Both the position numbers and the translations under genes were made by a program. From contig JACKDW010000008.1 in the NCBI GenBank assembly GCA_020633295.1, positions 186,001 to 250,000 on the forward strand: DNA of 64,000 nt. The letters run 5' to 3'. Below, one piece after another: positions 21,893 to 30,548 of the stretch; position 1 is the stretch's first letter, and each line of letters opens with the position of its first letter. The notes under the pieces are model-generated. The model was not told the origin of the DNA. It did no database searches and saw only the letters and a program-made list of their open reading frames with translations. This stretch comes from Myxococcales bacterium (lineage in GTDB: Bacteria; Myxococcota_A; Polyangia; Nannocystales; Nannocystaceae).

Positions 21893-21953
21893 CAACATGT
21901 CCTATAGGGCATGATGTGTTTTGGGACATGTTGCTACGCGGGCTCGATATACT
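21893..21953 (+). promoter_or_regulatory. operator-like palindromes and promoter upstream of a secreted-protein gene
   Basis: Two overlapping structures are present. CATGTCCTATAGGGCATG (21896-21913) is an 18-bp palindrome with one mismatched pair. CAACATGTCC (21893-21902) also pairs perfectly with GGACATGTTG (21924-21933). A -35-like GGGACA (21923-21928) and TATACT (21948-21953) are separated by 19 bases, slightly long. The start codon is at 21984. The arrangement looks like a repressor or activator site beside a promoter. Confidence 0.5.
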
Positions 21954-21983
21954 GCGCGGCGTCTGCCCTTGAGGAGCACCACC

Positions 21984-22472
21984 ATGCGTCTTGCGATGAA
22001 CCTGTCCGCCGCCGCGTTGACCGCGGCGCTCGTCTGCGTGTCTGGCACCGTCAGCGCCGAGCCGACCCAGGCGAGCTTTCACCCTGTGCTCGACAAGCAC
22101 GAGATCAACAACTTCATGTACGACTCCGACTTCGTGCCCGCGGACGCGGATCTACAGATCCGGCTGACGGCCGGGATCCGTGACGAGCTGACGCTCGACA
22201 TGCCGGGGAACGGCGAGTACGAGTGGGACGACAGCACGATCACGCTGATCGGCGACGACGGCCAGGGCGAGATCGACTACGGCGTGATCGCGGACACCGA
22301 GATCACGATCAAGGTCACGCTGTTCGGCCAGGAATTCGAGGTCGACGTGATCGAGGCGGTGCTCGGCGGCCAGCCGCTCGAGATCGGCATCAACGCCTCG
22401 GACGTGTACACGCCGTACTCCACGCGCGCGTCGAGCCGCCCGGTTTCATTGATGAATCGCGCCGGCGCGTGA
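21984..22472 (+). CDS. secreted protein, probably the 5' fragment of a split MYXO-CTERM gene
   Basis: ATG 21984 (GAGGAG upstream) starts a clear signal peptide with cleavage after TVSA (about residue 24). The mature part begins EPTQASFHPVLDKHEINNFMYD in outline and continues with beta-prone sequence to DVYTPY (residues 141-146). The remaining 16 residues are Arg/Ser-rich and look like read-through into unrelated DNA. The same 14 bases that encode this point (22406-22419) recur at 31049-31062. From there a frame with no signal peptide continues YTPYLLAGNGD and ends in a MYXO-CTERM tail. The two parts joined would make one 386-residue secreted, sorted protein. I therefore treat this as a 3'-truncated gene. 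Function unknown. Confidence 0.8.
   Translation: MRLAMNLSAAALTAALVCVSGTVSAEPTQASFHPVLDKHEINNFMYDSDFVPADADLQIRLTAGIRDELTLDMPGNGEYEWDDSTITLIGDDGQGEIDYGVIADTEITIKVTLFGQEFEVDVIEAVLGGQPLEIGINASDVYTPYSTRASSRPVSLMNRAGA
22406..22419 (+). repeat. 14-bp direct repeat, copy 1
   Basis: GTACACGCCGTACT occurs here and at 31049-31062 in the same orientation and the same codon phase, 8643 bp apart. It marks the point where the secreted-protein gene stops making sense and where its apparent continuation resumes. Confidence 0.9.
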
Positions 22473-22498
22473 CCGCGTTCCCGCCCGGCGCCCGGCGC

Positions 22499-22906
22499 TC
22501 ACCGCCGAATCGTCGGCAGCAGGCGGCTGTCGGCGAGCGCGGCGACGCGGTGGCCCATGCCCGCGAGGTAGCCCTGGTTGGTCGCGAACGAGAGGAACAC
22601 CGCGGCGCTGCGGTGCTCGACCAGCAGCACGCGATCCCAGCGCGCGCGCTCGGGGCCGATGAGCAGCGGGCCGCCGTCGCCGTCGTAGAGCAGCCGCCCG
22701 CCGACCTCGAGCAAGAACGGGGCCGTGTGCTCGACGTAGCGCTGGTAGGCCGCGGCGCCGGTGATCGGGGCGTCGGGCGCGAGCTCCGGGTGCGCGCCGT
22801 AGTCCGCGAGCTCGCGGAAGCGCAGCAGGTTGAGCATCACGACCGGCCCGGGGGGCGGGGCGGAGAAGAACGCGGCGGCGGCGGTCTGAGTTGGTTCGAT
22901 GTACAT
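22499..22906 (-). CDS. DUF1330-like small protein
   Basis: The 135-residue cytoplasmic protein starts at ATG 22906, two bases after the stop of the upstream lipoprotein gene (22909), so the two are surely co-transcribed. The pattern of a central 'VVMLNLLRFRELADY' helix after a short strand, then a Y-x-x-Y segment, 'GGRLLYDG', 'WDRVLLVEHRS' and 'FLSF-x-x-x-GY' resembles the DUF1330/ferredoxin-like alpha-beta dimeric fold. Members are small and of unknown function. Nothing here suggests a catalytic centre. Pairing with a DUF4185-like lipoprotein is unusual. Confidence 0.8.
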   Translation of the reverse strand: MYIEPTQTAAAAFFSAPPPGPVVMLNLLRFRELADYGAHPELAPDAPITGAAAYQRYVEHTAPFLLEVGGRLLYDGDGGPLLIGPERARWDRVLLVEHRSAAVFLSFATNQGYLAGMGHRVAALADSRLLPTIRR

Positions 22907-22908
22907 GG

Positions 22909-24009
22909 TCAGTCTCCCGCGCGCGTCGGCGCGAAGGTCAGCTCGACGAGGCGCATCTCGCTCTGCAGGAAGCCGGTGCCGCGCGAGTAGCTGAGGTACA
23001 GCACGCGCCCGTCGTCGCGCGACAGCTCGGGGTGCGCGATCACGTCGTAGATCGGCGAGCCGTCCTCGTGGCCCATCGCCTTGTGCACGACCTCCTCGTC
23101 GGACCACGGGCCCTCGGGCGCCGGCGCGGTGCGGGCGATCGCCTCGTCGTCGCCCTTGGCGTAGACGGCGAGGTAGCGCCCGAGGTGCGCGTTGTAGTGC
23201 ACCGTGACGATGGAGGCGGCGTCCATGACCGACACCGCGTCGGCGAGCTCGCGCGACCACGCGGCGCCGTCCCAGAACTCCCACGCGCCGCGCTCGAGCG
23301 CGCTCGCGAAGGGCGCGCGGCCGACGACGCAGTCGAACTCGAACCAGCCGCGGTGCTCGCAGCCGTAGACGTAGAGCGTGTCGCCCTCGACCAGCGCGGC
23401 CGTCCCCAGCTCGTGCTCCTCGCGCGAGAACAGCATGGTGGGCTCGTCGGGCACGGTGTTGAACATGAGGCGCTGAAGCGGCGCGTCGGGGTGGGTCCAG
23501 CGCGCGATCCCGGTGCCCTGGTTCTCCCAGTCGCGGATCTTCCAGTAGAACACCAGCGCGTAGTCGCCCGCCGGCGAGACCGCGAGATCGCCGGGCCACA
23601 GCACCCACGTGGGCTCGCAGGACTCCGTGCACGCGGGCGCCGTCTGGCTGAGGTTGTAGGCCAGCTCGTCGGCGGTGAAGGGGATGAGCTGCCCCGGGGC
23701 GCCGTTGTCGTCGAGCGGCTCGACGAAGGGGCCGAGCCCGTCGGCCAGGTCGTCGTCGACGACCGTCGTGAAGGTGCTGGTGCGCCAGCGCGCGCCGTCG
23801 ACGGCGTCGACGTCCAGCGGCGTGTCGCCGAACAGCCACACCGAGCGCCCCGCGAACCACTTGCTGTAGCCGCCGTCGCGCCCGCGGATCGCCGGGGCGA
23901 ACTCGAGCGGAACGAGCTCGCGCGCGTCGTGCTCGGGCAGCTCGGCCGACGCGGCCTGGCAGGCGACGAGCGCGAGCCCGAGGAGCGCGGCGGCGTGGCG
24001 CGTCATCAC
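22909..24009 (-). CDS. lipoprotein with DUF4185-like propeller
   Basis: The 366-residue product starts at ATG 24009. The signal peptide ends in a good lipobox (LVAC, Cys 17). The mature protein has repeated 'W-x-F-G-D', 'WVLWPGDLA', 'LVFYWK', 'YVYGCEH' and 'LYLSYSRG' strands, in the manner of five-bladed propellers of the DUF4185 / glycosidase-like group. A carbohydrate-related binding or hydrolytic role is possible, but I see no confirmed catalytic pair. TACCGT on the minus strand ends about ten bases upstream of the start and may be the -10. It is followed closely by the DUF1330-like gene. Confidence 0.75.
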   Translation of the reverse strand: MMTRHAAALLGLALVACQAASAELPEHDARELVPLEFAPAIRGRDGGYSKWFAGRSVWLFGDTPLDVDAVDGARWRTSTFTTVVDDDLADGLGPFVEPLDDNGAPGQLIPFTADELAYNLSQTAPACTESCEPTWVLWPGDLAVSPAGDYALVFYWKIRDWENQGTGIARWTHPDAPLQRLMFNTVPDEPTMLFSREEHELGTAALVEGDTLYVYGCEHRGWFEFDCVVGRAPFASALERGAWEFWDGAAWSRELADAVSVMDAASIVTVHYNAHLGRYLAVYAKGDDEAIARTAPAPEGPWSDEEVVHKAMGHEDGSPIYDVIAHPELSRDDGRVLYLSYSRGTGFLQSEMRLVELTFAPTRAGD

Positions 24010-24125
24010 CGGGGCACGGTAGCGCAGCGGCGGCGCAGGAGGCTAGCTGCGCGTCCTGTCGGCGTGTGCCGTCGCGGCGCGCCGCGATCCCGCGGCGCTC
24101 TTCGGGCCGAGCGCCGTTACGCGAC

Positions 24126-25307
24126 TCACCGCGCGGGCAGCAGGACCTTGAATTCCGTGCGACCGGGCGCGCTCTCGAACGAGATGCTCCCCTCGTGACG
24201 CTCGATGATCGTGCGCGTGATGTCGAGGCCGAGGCCGCTCCCCTCGCCGGCGTGCTTCGTCGTGAAGAACGGCTCGAAGATCCTGGGCTGGATCTCGGGC
24301 GGGATCCCGGGGCCCGAGTCGATCACGCGGACCGCGATCGAGTCGCGCTCGCGCGTCACCTGGAGCTCGATGTGGCCCCTCGAGTCCATGGCCTGGATCG
24401 CGTTGTGAATCAGGTTCGTCCAGACCTGGTAGAGCTCGTCGGGCGCGCAGAGGATGTCTGGAACCGGCTCGAAGCTGCGCGTGACCTCGACGCCGCGCTT
24501 GAGCTGATTCGCGTAGAGCGTGAGCACCAAGTCGAGCCCCTCCGTCACGCTCGCGCGGACCATCTCGCTGCCGCCCGTGGGGTGGGAGTAGCGCCTCAGC
24601 GCGAAGATCACCTTCGAGGCGCGCTGGACCGCGAACTCGATGTTCGCGCTGTTGCGCTGCAGCGCGACGAGGTTCGCCGCCGTGGTCAGCACCTCGGCGG
24701 CGTCCGCTCGCGTGAGCAGCGGGAGCAGCTCGGCGGGCGGGTCGAGGATCCCCATGTCGACGAGCGACTCGGCGACGGACGCGGCGTCGTGACCGCCGCG
24801 CGAGCGGAGCTCGCTCGTGAGTCGTCGTCGCGCCCGACGCTGCTCGCGTGTGGAGACGCCGAGCGAGGTCGCCGTCGCCCTGGCGACGAGGAGGTGAAAC
24901 AGCCCCCTGCCGCCCGCGTCGAGCTGCCCGTAGACGCGCGGGAAGGCCGACAGCGACTCCGCGAGCGCGGCCTTGATGTTGGAGGTCGACGCCGAGATCG
25001 CGCCGAGCGGGCTGTTGACCTCGTGCGCGATCCCGGCGACGAGCTGCCCGAGCGCGACCATCTTCTCCGCGTGGAGGCGCTCCTCCATGTGGCGCTGGAG
25101 CTCCGCGTTCGCGCTCTCGACGTCCGCACGCGTCGCCCGCAGCTCGGCGATGACGGTGCGCAGCAGCGTCTCGTGTCGCTCCTTCAGCTCCTCGAGCCGG
25201 CGACGGTTCTCCTCGGATCGCGCGAGCCGCCCCTCGAGCACGCGATTCGTCCGCTCGAGGGACTTGATGCGCTGCGAGAGCGCGTCGGACTCGCCACCCA
25301 CGTGCAC
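24126..25307 (-). CDS. soluble sensor histidine kinase
   Basis: The 393-residue kinase has no membrane helix. An N-terminal coiled coil (about 8-85) leads into a HisKA-type helix with phospho-acceptor His in AGIAHEVNSPLGA (about residue 95). An insertion of nearly 110 residues follows inside the dimerisation region. The HATPase_c domain then has N box NLIHNAIQAM, G1 DSGPGIPP and G2 GSGLGLDITR. The H-box with Asn-Ser-Pro is that of NtrB/ZraS-like and chemosensory-linked cytoplasmic kinases. No receiver or regulator lies beside it. Input is presumably a partner protein binding the coiled coil. Start: ATG 25307; the 249-bp divergent gap upstream serves this gene and the lipoprotein at 25557. Confidence 0.92.
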   Translation of the reverse strand: MHVGGESDALSQRIKSLERTNRVLEGRLARSEENRRRLEELKERHETLLRTVIAELRATRADVESANAELQRHMEERLHAEKMVALGQLVAGIAHEVNSPLGAISASTSNIKAALAESLSAFPRVYGQLDAGGRGLFHLLVARATATSLGVSTREQRRARRRLTSELRSRGGHDAASVAESLVDMGILDPPAELLPLLTRADAAEVLTTAANLVALQRNSANIEFAVQRASKVIFALRRYSHPTGGSEMVRASVTEGLDLVLTLYANQLKRGVEVTRSFEPVPDILCAPDELYQVWTNLIHNAIQAMDSRGHIELQVTRERDSIAVRVIDSGPGIPPEIQPRIFEPFFTTKHAGEGSGLGLDITRTIIERHEGSISFESAPGRTEFKVLLPAR

Positions 25308-25556
25308 GCCTCCACGCGCGAGCGTAGCAGCGAAGCGTTCGCGCTGGCGACATCAATCGCGGGCGCGAGGCCCCGCGCGCGCGAGGGCGGCGGGGCCTCG
25401 CGCGGCCGCGATCGACATGGCCGATCGAGCACCAAGGTCGCGTCGGGCGCGTGGCGCCGCGCGCCCTCGCCGAGCGCCGCCGGACCACGCCCGCGCGGCG
25501 CCGGCTGAAGCGGCGTGGACAGGACGGCTCGGGCGCCGCATGCTCGTGGTGAGCGC

Positions 25557-26561
25557 ATGCACGCACGACGCGAGACCCGAGACGCCGACCCGACGCGCGC
25601 GCGCGCGGTCGTCGTGGCGTCGCTCCTGATCGCCGCGTCGCCTGGCTGCGGTGATGACGGGGGCGGCTCGACGAGCGACGCGGGCACGGGCAGCGCGAGC
25701 GCGACGACGGAGACGAGCGGCGAGACGAGCGGCGAGTCGAGCGGCGAGACGGCGGCGCCGCCGGTCGAGCTGTGTGACGGCTCGTCGGCGCTGCGCTTCG
25801 CCATGTACCTGCCCACGAGCGTCGAGCGCGTCGAGCCGGTGTCCTACACGCTGTGGGAGAACGGCGCGCGCTTCCTGTTCGTGTTCGGCGACTGCGGCTA
25901 CTGGGTGTCGGGTCCCAACAACCCGACGCGCGTCGATCGCTACCGCGCGGGGCAGCTGACGCCCGCGGACGTCGAGGGCCTGACCGCGAGCTTCTTCTAC
26001 GGACAGTGGAGCGCGCGGTCGCTCACGGGCTACTGGCTGCCGTCGCCCGATGACTTCGACCTCCCGACGACCGTGTTCTTCGACGGCCAGGAGCTCGTGG
26101 TGTGCCAGGGCGGCTGCGGGGCGCTCGGCGTGCGCGAGGAGGTGCACGCCATGCGCGACGCGGAGCAGGGCTGGATCGACGCGCTGTGGAGCGCCGGCGC
26201 GCCGTCGGACGGGGCGCTGCGCGTGCTCGCCGTGCGCATCGCCGAGGGGGATCCGACCTTCGACGCGGTCCCGACGGCGTTGTGGCCGCTGGGCAGCTCG
26301 CTCGCGGCGCTCGCCTTCGAGGACCCCGAGGCGGTGCCGATGGAGCCCGGTCAGAGCGCGCGCGTCGACGCCGAGCAGGCGCCCCCGCTGATCGCGATTT
26401 GGGAGGAGTACCTCTCGGGCGCGCACGGCGAGCTGTGGCGCTCGCACGGCTCGATCCCCTTCACGGAGCAGGAGGGCGGCCCCCGCTATCGCGTGTTCCT
26501 CCGCGACGCGCTGCCCTTCGAGGACGCGCAGGGGCTGGTCGACGCGCCCGAGATCCGCTGA
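25557..26561 (+). CDS. lipoprotein of unknown function
   Basis: Called from ATG 25557, which puts a basic N-region before a hydrophobic core ending in SPGCGDDG, a lipobox-like end of a kind common in this genome. 334 residues. A linker of about 40 Thr/Ser/Gly/Glu residues follows. The remaining roughly 270 residues are a compact domain with several Trp and Tyr residues and a Cys pair near VCQGGCGALG. No family is recognised. An upstream in-frame GTG is ignored because it would place a long basic segment ahead of the signal. It probably stands alone in its transcription unit. Confidence 0.8.
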   Translation: MHARRETRDADPTRARAVVVASLLIAASPGCGDDGGGSTSDAGTGSASATTETSGETSGESSGETAAPPVELCDGSSALRFAMYLPTSVERVEPVSYTLWENGARFLFVFGDCGYWVSGPNNPTRVDRYRAGQLTPADVEGLTASFFYGQWSARSLTGYWLPSPDDFDLPTTVFFDGQELVVCQGGCGALGVREEVHAMRDAEQGWIDALWSAGAPSDGALRVLAVRIAEGDPTFDAVPTALWPLGSSLAALAFEDPEAVPMEPGQSARVDAEQAPPLIAIWEEYLSGAHGELWRSHGSIPFTEQEGGPRYRVFLRDALPFEDAQGLVDAPEIR

Positions 26562-26958
26562 CGCGCGGACGCCTCGATCGTGGCCTTTCGGTCAGGCTCG
26601 TCCAGCGCGGCGACGGCGACCTGTACCCGCCACGCGCCATCGCCTCCGCACGTCCCCGCGTCCCCGCGCGCGCGCCCGCGTACACCGCGTGAACGCGAGC
26701 GTCCTGCGCGATCGGTCGAGCGCGACGGAGACGGCGGGTTTCGTGCAGATGTCCGATGAGGCGTGTGTATGGGCGCGCGTGCACGCCGTACTCACCCGCG
26801 TCGCTCGCGGCCTCCGCGGATCGACGACGGCGAGCCGCGTCTGCCGCGTCGCGCCGGCGGACCGTGACCCCGCGAGCACGCGCGGCGTCGCGGCGAGACG
26901 CTGGATCGTGCGCCTCGCGTGACACGTCGCGGGGACCGCGAGCGTCGAGTCGACCGCG
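26562..26958. other. intergenic region without supported gene
   Basis: This 397-bp stretch lies between the 3' ends of a plus-strand lipoprotein gene and a minus-strand RTX-protein gene. Several short open frames cross it, but all are Arg/Ala/Ser-rich artefacts of G+C content. It contains GTGCACGCCGTACT (26779-26792), one base different from the 14-bp direct repeat at 22406 and 31049. No hairpin with a T tract was seen. Confidence 0.5.
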
Positions 26959-27882
26959 CTAGTCCCCGTACCCGCCGAGCCCGCCGCCGTCGTCGACGGG
27001 GCAGTCGTCGGGCCCGCCCTGCTGATCGAGGCAGGCCTGGTTGTTCGGCGGCACCTCGGGGCAGTCGGGCGAGGAGATGTTCTCCTCGGCGGGATCGCAG
27101 GTGAAGTCGCAGTCGGGCGACGTGAAGCCGTCCTCGAGGGCCTCGCAGATCCCGTTGCAGTCCTCCTCGAGCGGGTGATTGGTGCAGATCCCGTCGGAGA
27201 AGCTCGAGCCTGACCCGGAGGACACACACTGCTCGCTCTCGGTCGCGTTCAGGCAGGCGGCCTGGCCGCTCCAGCTGCCCCGGATGTAGCAGGGCCCGTC
27301 CTCCTCGCCCATGCTGCAGGCCACGTAGTCGTCGCCGCTCGGCCCGCCCGTCAGGTACTCGGCGAGCGCGTTCGGGCCGCCGTAGATCTCGTCGTGGCCC
27401 ACGCCGCCGTCGATCTTGTCGCTCCCATTCTGGCCGAAGAGGATGTCGTCGCCCGGGCCGCCGTAGATGATGTCCTTGCCGGCGAGCGCCTCGACGTAGT
27501 CGTCTCCCGGGCCCGCGTAGATCGTGTCGTCGCCCTTGGACCCGTAGATGACGTCGTCACCGCCGAGACCGCAGATGATCGTGTCGCCGAGCCCGCCCAC
27601 GCTGATGAAGTCGGGGCCCGGGCTGCCGATGATGACGCCCCCGGATCCGCCGTAGATCGACGAGCCGTTGGAGCCGGGCGGCGCCGCGCAGGGCCCCTTG
27701 ACGCCGTCGACGTAGCAGGTCCCGACCGCCGTCAGGTCGTCGCAGGGGTCGCCGTCGAGCATCACGTAGTACTCGACCCAGTCCCACTCGCTGGCGCGCG
27801 CCTCCCCGGCCGCCGTGAGACCCAGGATGAGCAGGCCGGCGCCAAGCAAGCGAGACGCGGTCGATCGGATGTTGTGGAGCAT
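26959..27882 (-). CDS. secreted RTX-repeat calcium-binding protein
   Basis: Called from ATG 27882, giving 307 residues; an open extension upstream would place a basic segment before the signal. The signal peptide ends EARA-S near residue 31. A Cys-containing N-domain (DWVEYYVMLDGDPCDD) precedes about eight glycine/aspartate nonapeptides of the GGxGxDxxx type (about residues 90-180: LGGDDVIYG, PGDDYVEA, PGDDILFG, VGHDEIYGG). These form a calcium-binding parallel beta-roll. The C-terminal third is Cys-rich with paired 'SSPDC' motifs and an Asp/Gly tail. There is no MYXO-CTERM and no adjacent type I secretion gene, so export via the Sec signal is expected. A toxin role is not implied. Confidence 0.88.
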   Translation of the reverse strand: MLHNIRSTASRLLGAGLLILGLTAAGEARASEWDWVEYYVMLDGDPCDDLTAVGTCYVDGVKGPCAAPPGSNGSSIYGGSGGVIIGSPGPDFISVGGLGDTIICGLGGDDVIYGSKGDDTIYAGPGDDYVEALAGKDIIYGGPGDDILFGQNGSDKIDGGVGHDEIYGGPNALAEYLTGGPSGDDYVACSMGEEDGPCYIRGSWSGQAACLNATESEQCVSSGSGSSFSDGICTNHPLEEDCNGICEALEDGFTSPDCDFTCDPAEENISSPDCPEVPPNNQACLDQQGGPDDCPVDDGGGLGGYGD

Positions 27883-28050
27883 GATTGGCGAGCGCTTTCT
27901 GAACGCGCCAGGAGCCACCGGACGGCTCACGCGGCGTCGAACAACCTGGGAATGCCGACCCGCCGCGATGTGATCACGGGCGCTCGCAGTTTTCTGGATC
28001 TCGATCGCGGCGCGCGTCGGCGCGCGTCGGCGCTCCGCGGCCGCGCGCGG

Positions 28051-29598
28051 CTAGAGCGTCTTGAGGTACTCGAGCACGGCCGCGCGCTCGTGCTCGTCGA
28101 GCTCGTCGCCGAAGGTGTGGCCGGTGTTCGCGTAGCCGAAGATCGTCGTGTCGTACACGTACTTACGCTGCGACTGCGCGGTCTCGGCCTGGCTCGCGGT
28201 CGCCTCCCACGGCCACCCGAGCGCCGACTCGTCGAAGTTCGTGCTGTCGTAGTCCACGCGCCGCCAGTAGGTCGGGCGCGCGGCGCTGTTGAGCACGAGC
28301 TCGATGCTCGGCACCGAGCCGTTATGGAAGTACGGCGCGGTCGCCCAGACGCCGTCGAGCGGCGGCGCCGTGTAGCCCGGCGCGGGGTCGCTGGTCACGA
28401 CCGTGCTGACGCCGCCGTAGAACGACTCGTTGAACCACGTCTCGAGGAAGTGGTAGGCCCCGCCCTCGCCGGCGTAGGTCGCGAACTGCGGATCGGTGCC
28501 GATGACGTCGACGGGGATGATCAGGTTGGGGTAGCTCTCGGCCGCCGGGTCGGCGTCGTAGGTGCCGTGGCAGCCGGCGCAGGCGCACTCAAACACGACC
28601 TCGCCCTCGGCCGCGAGCGCCTCGTCGATCGCGAAGGGGTAGGGCGGCGCCTCGAGCGTCTCGAGGTAGGCCTGGATGTCGCGGAAGTAGTCGAGCAGCT
28701 CCTCGGCCTCGGCGACGGTGTCGGTGCACAGCGAGGACGCGAGGATCATCGTGCCGCGGTGGTCGCCGCGCGACATGCCGTTGGCGAAGTGACTCGCCTT
28801 CTTGGACGCGCGCCACCAGGGCGGCGGATCCGAGGGCAAGAGCCGCTCGGGGTCGAGCGCGTAGCTGGGCTCGTCGTTCCACGCGAGCGTGTCGGGGTCG
28901 CGGTGCGCGAGCAGCGAGAGCGCGTACATGATGGCCGGGTTCGCGCCGACCGTCTTCATCGTCGAGTGCTCGCTGAGGCTCAAGATGCGCGCCTTGAACT
29001 TGTTGAACGCGGCGTTGGCCTCGGTCGTCTCGGGGAGGTCGCCGAGGGTGCCGAGCGCGGCCTCGAGCTCGCCCGTGGCGTCGTGGTTGGCCTTGCCGAG
29101 CCCGAGGATGAGCTCGCCGTTGAACTCGCCGGCGTGGCACTGCAGACAGTTCGAGACGACCAGCTCGCTGCCGTCGCCCAGCTCGATCACGTTCCAGCCG
29201 TGACCGACGAGCGCGTTCTTGCCCTCGCGGCCAGGCAGCGGCGTGTCGTCCCCGAGCGCGCCGCCGGCGATCGCGAACAGGTTCCAGGGGATGCCGCAGC
29301 TGACGTAGTCCTCGGTCAGCAGCGCGACGCGCCCGGCCTCCGGATCGCCCGGCGGCAGCGTGGGCGTCGCGATCGCGCCGCCCTGCGACCACGCGCCGTC
29401 ACAGGCGGGCGCGCCGGTGGTCTCGCCGGTCGACGCGCCGCCGGTGTCGGGCTCGCCGGTCGACGACGCGGCGTCGCTGTCGGTCTGCGTCGCGTCGGCC
29501 TCGGTTGTGCCCGTCGCGTCGCTCGGGCCGCCGCAGGCGAGCAGGAGCGAGCCCAGCGCGGGGAGCAGCGCGTTTGGGGAGCGATGACTCGAGCGCAT
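28051..29598 (-). CDS. di-haem c-type cytochrome lipoprotein (MauG/RoxA-like)
   Basis: The 515-residue product starts at ATG 29598. Its lipobox is LLAC22, followed by a 40-residue Thr/Ser/Glu/Asp linker. Two haem-c attachment motifs are visible: CLQCH (151-155) and CAGCH (340-344). Late motifs GYTAPPLDGVWATAPYFHNGSVPSI (split here as GYTAPPLDGVWATAP and YFHNGSVPSI) are typical of the bacterial di-haem peroxidase / MauG family. The roughly 190-residue spacing of the haem sites recalls the rubber-oxygenase RoxA group, but substrate cannot be judged from sequence. Predicted location is the outer or inner envelope, facing the periplasm. It is divergent from the CREST-family gene with only 106 bp between. 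Confidence 0.88.
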   Translation of the reverse strand: MRSSHRSPNALLPALGSLLLACGGPSDATGTTEADATQTDSDAASSTGEPDTGGASTGETTGAPACDGAWSQGGAIATPTLPPGDPEAGRVALLTEDYVSCGIPWNLFAIAGGALGDDTPLPGREGKNALVGHGWNVIELGDGSELVVSNCLQCHAGEFNGELILGLGKANHDATGELEAALGTLGDLPETTEANAAFNKFKARILSLSEHSTMKTVGANPAIMYALSLLAHRDPDTLAWNDEPSYALDPERLLPSDPPPWWRASKKASHFANGMSRGDHRGTMILASSLCTDTVAEAEELLDYFRDIQAYLETLEAPPYPFAIDEALAAEGEVVFECACAGCHGTYDADPAAESYPNLIIPVDVIGTDPQFATYAGEGGAYHFLETWFNESFYGGVSTVVTSDPAPGYTAPPLDGVWATAPYFHNGSVPSIELVLNSAARPTYWRRVDYDSTNFDESALGWPWEATASQAETAQSQRKYVYDTTIFGYANTGHTFGDELDEHERAAVLEYLKTL

Positions 29599-29692
29599 GA
29601 TCCACGATACCCGTTCGCGCGCGTCGTGCGTGACGAAACCGCGAGGCTCCGAGCGGGCGCGAGGTGGGCCCGCGAGACCGGCGAATTGTCGG

Positions 29693-29698
29693 CATACT
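29693..29698 (+). promoter_or_regulatory. -10 box for a leaderless message
   Basis: CATACT lies six bases before ATG 29705. Transcription starting about seven bases downstream would begin at the start codon. No ribosome-binding site is present in the short gap. Confidence 0.4.
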
Positions 29699-29704
29699 GC
29701 TCCC

Positions 29705-30520
29705 ATGGGCGCAGCGAGACGGCAGGGCGGACGCGGACGCGCGCTGGCGTGGTCGCTCCTCGGCACGCTCGCGTGCGCTGGCGCGCTGGCGCTGGTCAGC
29801 CAGACGCCGGTCGCGTGGGAGCGGTGGGCGCCGGCGTCGTGTATGCCGGCGAGCTGCTTCTGCGAGGAGTTCCGTGACGGCTTCGTGCGACAGCCGGCGA
29901 ACACCTGGTCGAACCTCTGCTTCGTGCTCGTCGGATGCATGATCGCCAGCGCGGCCGTGGGCCCGTCGGCGGTCGCGGGCGGGCGCGTGCTGCTGCGCGA
30001 CAACCCGCTGGTCCGCGGGCTGCTCGGCGGCGCCGCGATCGCGCTCGGCTGCGGGAGCTGGCTGTATCACTCGTCGATGACCTTCGTCGGCCAGTGGCTC
30101 GACGTCATGGGGATGTACGTCATCCCCACCTTCCTCACGCTCTACAGCTTCCTGCGCGCGGGCGCGCTGAGCGTGCGCGCGTTCGTGGTCTCGTGGGTCG
30201 CGCTGCTCACGTTGATCGGCTACGGCCTCGTCGTGGTGCCGACGCTGCGGCGCGAGGGCTTCGCGCTGGCCGTGCTCACGCTGATCGTCGCGGAGCTGTG
30301 GGTGCGGCGGCGTTACGCGGTCGCGCGCGCGGGCGTGTACCTGGTGGCGGGCGCGGCGACGCTCGCGACCGCGTTCGGGATCTGGTACCTCGATCTCAGC
30401 GGGACGCTGTGCTCGCCCACGAGCCCGCTGCAAGGGCACGCGCTGTGGCACCTCTTGTGCGCGGCGTCGATCCTGCTCGTGTACCTGTACTACGCGTCCG
30501 AGGCGGACGCGCGGTCGTGA
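29705..30520 (+). CDS. ceramidase-like CREST-superfamily membrane hydrolase
   Basis: The 271-residue protein has about seven hydrophobic helices. An N-terminal SCMPASCFCEEF segment precedes RQPANTWSNLCFVLVG, the signature of alkaline ceramidase-like proteins. The conserved metal-binding and catalytic residues of the CREST superfamily are visible: Ser and His in SWLYHSS, an Asp in QWLDVMG, and two His in GHALWHLL near the C-terminus. Such enzymes are zinc-dependent amide hydrolases of membrane lipids, or receptors in eukaryotes. Myxobacteria make sphingolipids, so a ceramide substrate is reasonable but inferred. Start ATG 29705 appears leaderless. Confidence 0.88.
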   Translation: MGAARRQGGRGRALAWSLLGTLACAGALALVSQTPVAWERWAPASCMPASCFCEEFRDGFVRQPANTWSNLCFVLVGCMIASAAVGPSAVAGGRVLLRDNPLVRGLLGGAAIALGCGSWLYHSSMTFVGQWLDVMGMYVIPTFLTLYSFLRAGALSVRAFVVSWVALLTLIGYGLVVVPTLRREGFALAVLTLIVAELWVRRRYAVARAGVYLVAGAATLATAFGIWYLDLSGTLCSPTSPLQGHALWHLLCAASILLVYLYYASEADARS

Positions 30521-30548
30521 GGTCGTGGCGCGCGAAGGGTTGATTCAT

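Noticed and set aside
26689..26922. Short plus-strand frame in the gap before the RTX gene
   Set aside because: Arg/Ala/Ser-rich, no ribosome site, no motif; treated as non-coding.
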